Assembly (NCBI RefSeq): GCF_026898115.1
Contig: NZ_CP114036.1
Span: forward strand, 6,318,001-6,382,000
Direction: 5' to 3'
Length of the DNA: 64,000 nt
Source: Streptomyces sp. S465
GTDB taxonomy: Bacteria > Actinomycetota > Actinomycetes > Streptomycetales > Streptomycetaceae
Of the stretch, positions 58,730 through 64,000 are shown piece by piece; position 1 is the stretch's first letter; the number at the start of each line of letters is the position of its first letter. The notes under the pieces were generated by a model, which worked only from the letters and a program-made list of their open reading frames with translations, searched no databases and was not told the DNA's origin. The position numbers and the translations under genes are program-made.

Positions 58730-60772
58730 ATGCACGAAATGGTCAAGGGGGCGAACGTGGCTCTGGCGTCCCTGAGCGAGAACGTTGGTTCGGTGATCGT
58801 CAGTCTGGGCTGGGGGAGTCCGACCGGTGAGGGTGACGCGGATGTCTCCGTCCTGTTGCTGGAGGCGAACGGCAAGGTTCGCAGCGACACCGACTTCTGC
58901 TTCTACAACAACCCGGTTGCCGCCGACGGGAGCGTGCAGTTACTGGGTAAAACGCCAACGGCAGACGGGAACGAGGACCGGATCAGCTTCGACCTGACTG
59001 CGGTTCCGACCGATGTCGACCGCATAGTCGTGGCCGCTAGCCGGTACAACGGAGCGCGCTTCGGCGAACTTGAGGAGGTGCGGCTGTCCTTGGTCGACGC
59101 GTCCGGTGAGGATCTTCTTCGCTTTGCCATCGACGGCGTCGACTCCATGAGCGCGATCATTTTTGGTGAGCTGTATCGGCGCGATGCGGAGTGGAAGTTT
59201 CGCGCCGTCGGACAGGGCTACGAAACTGGTCTCGCCGGACTGGCCACGGACTTCGGGGTCGGCATCGAGGACGACGCCGCTGCAGCAGAGGCGCAGGACA
59301 ACGCTGCGATCGGGGATCAGGAGGACTTGACGGTCCTGAACTCGGTCAACGGGCCGAATCCGCAAGAAGCATTGGAAGCTGTTCCGGCTCCTCGTCGCCC
59401 CGAAGACGGTGGTAAGTCACGGAAGTCTACCGCTCGACCTCGTACAGCGAAGAAGAAGGTCACCCTGCCCAAGGCAGTCAAGAAAACCTTGGCGGAAAAC
59501 GATTCCTGGAAGGCGGCCCGACTCTTTCCTGTGTCGGTACTCAAAAGCGACCGGGATCGTGAAATGCGGGCCACCTCGGTGCTGCTGTCGGTGATGGCGC
59601 AAGTGCCGGAATTCGGCCGGAGACTCACCGCAGCGTTCGGAGCACCAGCAGGCCGTATGGAGACCTTCACCGAGGTCACTCTGCCGCACGGCGACACACC
59701 GCGACGCCCCGACGGGGTGATCCGCGTCGAGCGGGCTGGCAACCTATGGACGGCCCTGGTCGAGACGAAGACCAATGGCAACGCACTGAAGGCCGATCAG
59801 GTGCAAGCGTATATGGACATCGCTGCGCGCCGTGGCTACGAGGCCGTGATCACCCTGTCGAACGACGTAGCGCTGGAGGGCAGCCCGCTCGTCGACGTCA
59901 AGATCGATGGACGGCGCAAGCACAAGGTCGCCCTCTGGCACCTTTCCTGGGCGGAAGTCGCGCATCAAGCGCAGATGCTGATCCGCCATGAGGGCGTCGG
60001 CAACGCGGCGCACGCCTGGCTGCTGCAGGAGCTGCTGTACTACCTGCAGCACGACAACTCAGGCTGCCACGGCTTCCAGAACATGGGCCCAGCCTGGGTC
60101 CCCGTACGCAACGGCATCGACGAGGAAACCCTGTGTCAGGGGGACTCGCGCGCACTGGAGGTCGTCGAGAGCTGGGAGCGCCTTATCCGGCAGGTATGTC
60201 TCCGGCTCGGTGGCGAACTGGGGCAGAAAGTACTGCCCGTGCAGCGCACCAAGCGGGGGACGGATCCAGGAGCACGCCGGAGCCGCCTCGCCGATCAACT
60301 CTGCCTCGATGGAAAACTGCAAGCGGAACTGCGCATTGAGGGAACGCCCGGCATTCTGGCTATCAATGCGGACCTTCGCACAGGCAAACTGCGCACCTCA
60401 TTCGAGATATCGGCACCCGGGCAGGGCTACCCCCTGTCCTGGGCGAAACGGCTCATCCGAAGCTTGGTCGACGCACCGGCGACTACCCACATCGAAACCC
60501 TCGTCGACGGGGAGAAAGGCGGCCCGCGGGGTACCCTGGAACGGCTCCGCCCAGAGCCGGCGGACATGCTGCCAAGGGACAGCGGCACCCGCATCACCGG
60601 CTTCCGCCTGTCTTTGATTAAAAGCATGGGAAGCAGCCGCGGCAACGCCGAGTCCGGTTTCATCCGCAGCGTAGACGACGCGGTGCACCGCTTTTACTCC
60701 ACCGTGGTGATCCATCTGGATCGTGCGATACCCCGCCGAGGACTGTCCAAGGCCGGGGCGGCGACGGACTGA
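58730..60772 (+). CDS. TerD-domain protein fused to a PD-(D/E)XK-like nuclease domain
   Basis: A 680-residue protein. Residues about 4-185 are a TerD stress-response domain (KGANVALASL, VSLGWGSPTGEGDADVSVLLL quoted as VSLGWGSPTG and DADVSVLLL, FYNNPVAADGSV, FGELYRRDAEWKFRAVGQGY). Such domains bind calcium. A basic linker with RPRTAKKKVTLPKA covers about 225-260. A nuclease-like core follows with Asp 328 in RRPDGVIRV and Glu 345-Thr-Lys 347 in VETKTNG, then QVQAYMDIAARRG. The C-terminal 300 residues are not recognised. ATG at 58730 is chosen, with a second at 58739. It is divergent from the QatBC-like pair. Confidence 0.75.
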   Translation: MHEMVKGANVALASLSENVGSVIVSLGWGSPTGEGDADVSVLLLEANGKVRSDTDFCFYNNPVAADGSVQLLGKTPTADGNEDRISFDLTAVPTDVDRIVVAASRYNGARFGELEEVRLSLVDASGEDLLRFAIDGVDSMSAIIFGELYRRDAEWKFRAVGQGYETGLAGLATDFGVGIEDDAAAAEAQDNAAIGDQEDLTVLNSVNGPNPQEALEAVPAPRRPEDGGKSRKSTARPRTAKKKVTLPKAVKKTLAENDSWKAARLFPVSVLKSDRDREMRATSVLLSVMAQVPEFGRRLTAAFGAPAGRMETFTEVTLPHGDTPRRPDGVIRVERAGNLWTALVETKTNGNALKADQVQAYMDIAARRGYEAVITLSNDVALEGSPLVDVKIDGRRKHKVALWHLSWAEVAHQAQMLIRHEGVGNAAHAWLLQELLYYLQHDNSGCHGFQNMGPAWVPVRNGIDEETLCQGDSRALEVVESWERLIRQVCLRLGGELGQKVLPVQRTKRGTDPGARRSRLADQLCLDGKLQAELRIEGTPGILAINADLRTGKLRTSFEISAPGQGYPLSWAKRLIRSLVDAPATTHIETLVDGEKGGPRGTLERLRPEPADMLPRDSGTRITGFRLSLIKSMGSSRGNAESGFIRSVDDAVHRFYSTVVIHLDRAIPRRGLSKAGAATD

Positions 60773-61014
60773 ACCGTAGCAAGCACCTTGGTCGACAGGC
60801 TGCGCGCGGCAGCCGCTGGCAGTCCCAGGCTCCTGTCGGCGGGACGGGCACGGTCATGGAGGAGTGCTGCGGGCCTCTGGACTCGTCCGGGTCCTTTCCA
60901 TCTGCTCGTGCTGATCGGAGTAGATGGATGCTCCACGCTCATGCCTGCAACTGGTCTCCGGACCCCTCCTAGCCCTTCAACGCCGCATACGCCTGCACAC
61001 ACAAGAAATCTCGT

Positions 61015-61396
61015 CTGGTCGAGGGGTTCTGTGACCGGTCCGGCGTTCCGTACGTGGTTTTCCAGGTGACCCGGGGCCGTAACGCCGTCGCCTGGGCGGA
61101 CTTCTCCGCGGCGCTCGCGCAGTCCCCGCTGCCCGGGGCGGAACTGGTGGCCGGACTGCACGCCGCGGACTGGGACCAGGCGCTGCGGTCCCTGGCCGTC
61201 GCTCGGCTCCATCAAGTGGCTGGACTCCCATCCCTTCGGGCCACGCGAGTACGACGCCCTGGCCTGGGACATGCTCGCGGTGCCCGGCGCCGAACCGGAT
61301 ACCCCGCTCGTGGCCATCTCCCGCTGCGGCATCGAGGACGATCTGCCGCTCGCGGCGCACTGGGGACCGGAAGACCTGGTCCGCGCGTGGCAGTAG
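61015..61396 (+). pseudogene. Broken gene of unknown family
   Basis: One frame codes LVEGFCDRSGVPYVVFQV, TRGRNAVAWADF and GLHAADWDQALRSLAV. Just after 61200 the sensible reading moves by one base to GSIKWLDSHPFGPREYDAL, then CGIEDDLPLAAHWGPEDL up to TAG at 61394. The two parts make one protein-like sequence of about 125 residues with no start codon that fits, so it is a truncated and frameshifted remnant. I do not recognise the family. The stretch 60773-61014 before it shows nothing clear. Confidence 0.55.
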
Positions 61397-61432
61397 CCGG
61401 GGGAGAGGCAGCCCAGAGGGCGGATGCCGGGG

Positions 61433-64000
61433 TCAGTTGAACAGCGGTGCCAGCATCTCCTCGCCTTCCAGGATCCGCCACGCCGGCACCCGCACCGTCC
61501 TGCCCACCTCGCACGCCTTCGCCCCGTGGCCGCCGGACGGCAGACCGATCAGCAGGTCGCCCTGGGCGTGTGTCAACCGCAGGTGCCTCGCCGGGTCCCG
61601 GCCGGGCGGCGGGCCCGTGTCGATCAGTACCGCCGTGTTCTCCCCGCCCGAGGTGAACAGCAGGTCCACCGTGTGGCCGCCGACCACAGCCGCGCGCTCC
61701 AGATCGGTGACGCCACGCTCCCCGAGGTACCGCTGGAGTCGGTCGGAGAGCTCCTCGCGGAACGCGGTTCCTGGTCCGGCCGCCCCCTGCGTACCGCCCA
61801 CGGCGTCCCCCGCGCCCAAGCCGTGGTCATCACCGGCCCCCAGCAGCGCAGAGCGCCCAGCGAGCATCGCGGGGAGACCGCTCTGCCCCTGCCAGAAGGC
61901 GTGGCTGCCCACGGTGATCAGCTGCGACTTGGCCCGCGTGATCGCCACGTTCCACAGGTTGACCTGGCCGGCCACCCAGTGTGTCGTCCTCGGCGGGGTG
62001 TTGAGCGTCGCCACCGGGCTGAGCACCATCACATCGCGCTGCCCGCCCTGGAACGCGTGCACCGTCCCCACCCGCACCCGGTCGTCGTCGCGCCACACCC
62101 GCGCCAGCGCCTGCTTCTGCGCCCGGAACGGCGTCACGATGCCCACCGTCGCGCCCTGCGGCAGCCGCGCGAGCAATTCGTCCACCACCCGCCGCACGGC
62201 CCTGGCCTCCGCGTCGTTGCGCCAGGACTGTCCGTCCCCGCCCCGCGCCGACTCGCCGCCCGGCACGTCCACCCAGCCGAGCACCGGTGCCGGATCGGCC
62301 GCCCCCACCGGGTCGAGCGCCGGGACCTGCCGCCGAACGTCGGTGAGTACCTGCAACTGGCCCGCGTAGCAGTAGCCGTTGACGACATCGGCGATCCGCG
62401 GGTGGCACCGGTAGTGCTCGTCGAGCAGCAGGGCGGTGTCGCCGTGCTGTGCGGCCGCGTGGTACGCCGAGTGCACGTGGTACACGAGCCGGTGGTCCTC
62501 CAGCTGTGCCGCGCTCAGCCCGGCCCGGACCCTCGCCTGCCGCTCCTGCTGCGGCGCGATGTTGGCGATGTGGCCCAGCTGCATCGGGTCTCCGATGATC
62601 AGTGCCCCCCGGGCCCGGAAGAGCAGCGGCAGCACCGACGGTATGGAGCACTGGCTGGCCTCGTCGATGACGACAAGGTCGAACAGCTTGGGGGTGAGTT
62701 CCAGCTGCCGCACCGAGTGTGTGCTGATCGCCCACCCCTTGATGTGTGCCATCAGGTTCTGCTGGCTCTTCCGGAACCCCGAACGGCTCCGCAGCGCCTG
62801 GAGCCGCTGCCCCATCAGCCCGCGCGCCCGCGTCAGTGTCTCCGCCGACATCGCGCGTGACAGTTCGGCGGACAGCTCCGACAGCGCATCCGCTGTCTCC
62901 AGCCGCGCCTGCTTCAGCCCGCCCTCGTCCCAGCCAGTGTGCTCGGGCACGAGCTCCCGCAGCCGGCGCTCCACGGCCACCGTGTCCGCCAGGGCTTCCA
63001 GCAGCTCCGGCGGCACGGGGCGCTCGTTCGCCCACCCCGGCCACGGCGGGCCGTCGCCCTCCGGGGCTCGGACCGCCGCGACCAGCGCGGCCAGGGCCCG
63101 AGCCCTGCGCCACCCGCCCAACAGCCACCAGCGGGTCCCGGCCGCCTTCCGGGCCCTGCCCTCCCAGCGTCCCAGCACGGCCGCACTGTCCCCGGCCGCT
63201 GCCCACGCGGATCTCAGCAGCGTCAGCGGCAGCTCCAGCGCGGCGGCTCGTTCTTCCCGCTCCCGGAGCAGGTCCAGCAGGCGCTCCTCCTCACTCACAC
63301 GGCGTTCCGCCTCCTCCCGCTGCCCGATGGCCCGCGCACGGGTGTTGCGCAGCTCCCCGCCCACGGTCGCCGAACCCCGCCGCGGGGCCTTTACGGGCTC
63401 ACCGAGCAGCCGCTCCAGCTTCTCAGCCTCCTCCTTCAACGCCTTCGCGTTGCCTGTCCGCATCATGAGCCCCGGCGCGATGTCGTCGCAGCGCTTGGCG
63501 ACGACGTCCACCGCCTCGTTGTTCGTGGACGCGACCAGCACGGACTGTCCGGCGGCGACACAAGTGGTGACGGTGGCCGTGACCACCTCACTTTTGCCCG
63601 TGCCGGGCGGTCCCGTGGCCACTGTCAGCGCCCGCGTCATCGCCGAGGAGACCACCAGCTCCTGACTCTCGTTGCACGGCCCCGGCGCCACCACGACGGC
63701 CTGGGAGTCCGCTCCCGCCTCACCGCCGCTCAGCAGCGCTTCCAAGGCGGTGCCGGGGATCTGGCCGGTCCGTGTCGACATCTGCAGCAGGTTGTCCACC
63801 AGCCCCTGCGTCGCGTTCGCCTCCACACCCGACGGCACGAGCAGGACGGCCGCGTTGTGCGCGCCGGGCCGCAGAGCTTGATCCACCGTTCGCTCGCTGA
63901 GCGCAGACGGATCGAGCGGCTCCAGCTCCGGCAACTTCAGTTCCTCCAGCAACTGCCGCACGGCCCGGAGCATCTGCGCGTCGTTGCCCTCCTGCCAGGT
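61433..64000 (-). CDS. SF1 (AAA_11/AAA_12, Dna2-like) helicase, 5' end outside window
   Basis: An 855-residue visible part of a larger helicase. The frame is open through the right edge. Motifs: GPPGTGKSEVVTATV, LFDLVVIDEASQCSIPSVLP, IIGDPMQLGHIAN, GTVHAFQGGQRDVMVLSP and LWNVAITRAKSQLI. Between the P-loop and Walker B is a long coiled-coil insert. The last 110 residues (FREELSDRLQRYL, VDLLFTSGGENTAVLIDTG) are like a PD-(D/E)XK nuclease end domain, but the expected Glu-x-Asp/Lys position reads VLIDTG, so activity is doubtful. Such helicases are frequent in defence islands; the stop at 61433 is intact. Confidence 0.85.
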   Translation of the reverse strand, partial: TWQEGNDAQMLRAVRQLLEELKLPELEPLDPSALSERTVDQALRPGAHNAAVLLVPSGVEANATQGLVDNLLQMSTRTGQIPGTALEALLSGGEAGADSQAVVVAPGPCNESQELVVSSAMTRALTVATGPPGTGKSEVVTATVTTCVAAGQSVLVASTNNEAVDVVAKRCDDIAPGLMMRTGNAKALKEEAEKLERLLGEPVKAPRRGSATVGGELRNTRARAIGQREEAERRVSEEERLLDLLREREERAAALELPLTLLRSAWAAAGDSAAVLGRWEGRARKAAGTRWWLLGGWRRARALAALVAAVRAPEGDGPPWPGWANERPVPPELLEALADTVAVERRLRELVPEHTGWDEGGLKQARLETADALSELSAELSRAMSAETLTRARGLMGQRLQALRSRSGFRKSQQNLMAHIKGWAISTHSVRQLELTPKLFDLVVIDEASQCSIPSVLPLLFRARGALIIGDPMQLGHIANIAPQQERQARVRAGLSAAQLEDHRLVYHVHSAYHAAAQHGDTALLLDEHYRCHPRIADVVNGYCYAGQLQVLTDVRRQVPALDPVGAADPAPVLGWVDVPGGESARGGDGQSWRNDAEARAVRRVVDELLARLPQGATVGIVTPFRAQKQALARVWRDDDRVRVGTVHAFQGGQRDVMVLSPVATLNTPPRTTHWVAGQVNLWNVAITRAKSQLITVGSHAFWQGQSGLPAMLAGRSALLGAGDDHGLGAGDAVGGTQGAAGPGTAFREELSDRLQRYLGERGVTDLERAAVVGGHTVDLLFTSGGENTAVLIDTGPPPGRDPARHLRLTHAQGDLLIGLPSGGHGAKACEVGRTVRVPAWRILEGEEMLAPLFN

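Noticed and set aside
1..64000. tRNA genes, attachment sites or transposases marking island borders
   Set aside because: None could be recognised by reading; short direct repeats at island ends were not convincing.

Overview
The window looks like a chromosomal segment of a Streptomyces or close relative. This is inferred from the high G+C third-position bias, frequent GTG starts with 4-base GTGA/ATGA overlaps, a conservon (cvnA-B-C-D), DUF397/XRE regulator pairs and a Pgl-type phage-defence locus. No database search was possible, so family names rest on motifs read from the translations.

Left part (1-15.7 kb), ordinary accessory chromosome: the end of a conservon histidine kinase with a hexapeptide-repeat tail, followed by cvnB, cvnC and cvnD; a styrene-monooxygenase-like flavoprotein; a non-coding repeat block; a secreted NlpC/P60 hydrolase; a TetR regulator beside an AurF-like diiron oxygenase, divergent from a second ferritin-like diiron protein; a GNAT acetyltransferase; a DHA1 transporter; and a drug-exporter-like MFS protein with three carboxypeptidase-regulatory-like domains, divergent from a MarR regulator with an evident operator.

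Centre (15.9-49 kb), a defence island. Its core is a complete type 2 BREX (Pgl) system on the minus strand: pglW-pglX, then pglY-pglZ, then brxD-brxHI. The three pairs are separated by plus-strand or regulatory inserts. Between pglX and pglY lie an ATPase-fold anti-sigma-like protein and an XRE/DUF397 pair. Between pglZ and brxD lies a two-gene operon coding a DUF262 protein with an altered HNH motif and a CBS-HEPN protein. A 1640-residue DUF4011/SF1 helicase/Vsr-like nuclease gene lies on the left. On the right is an overlapping operon of a nuclease-helicase (DUF2075), an EVE-HNH protein and a broken DUF4276-like gene. A decayed, inverted remnant of a DUF2075-type gene abuts brxHI on the left, so related sequences sit at both ends of the BREX core.

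Right part (49-64 kb): a frameshifted lytic polysaccharide monooxygenase gene; an XRE regulator divergent from a methionine aminopeptidase; a LysR regulator divergent from a short-chain reductase with a perfect 10-bp inverted repeat between them; a DUF72 protein; a VapBC-like pair; then a second defence-like cluster. That cluster holds a QatB-like/QatC-like pair without QatA or QatD, a TerD protein fused to a PD-(D/E)XK-type nuclease domain, a broken gene of unknown family, and a 5'-truncated SF1 helicase that runs off the window.

Most likely joint logic (inference): PglX methylates host DNA, while PglW/Y/Z, BrxD and BrxHI enforce exclusion of unmodified phage. The HEPN, EVE-HNH and helicase-nuclease genes would supply back-up abortive or modification-dependent responses. 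No tRNA, rRNA, CRISPR array or intact transposase was seen.
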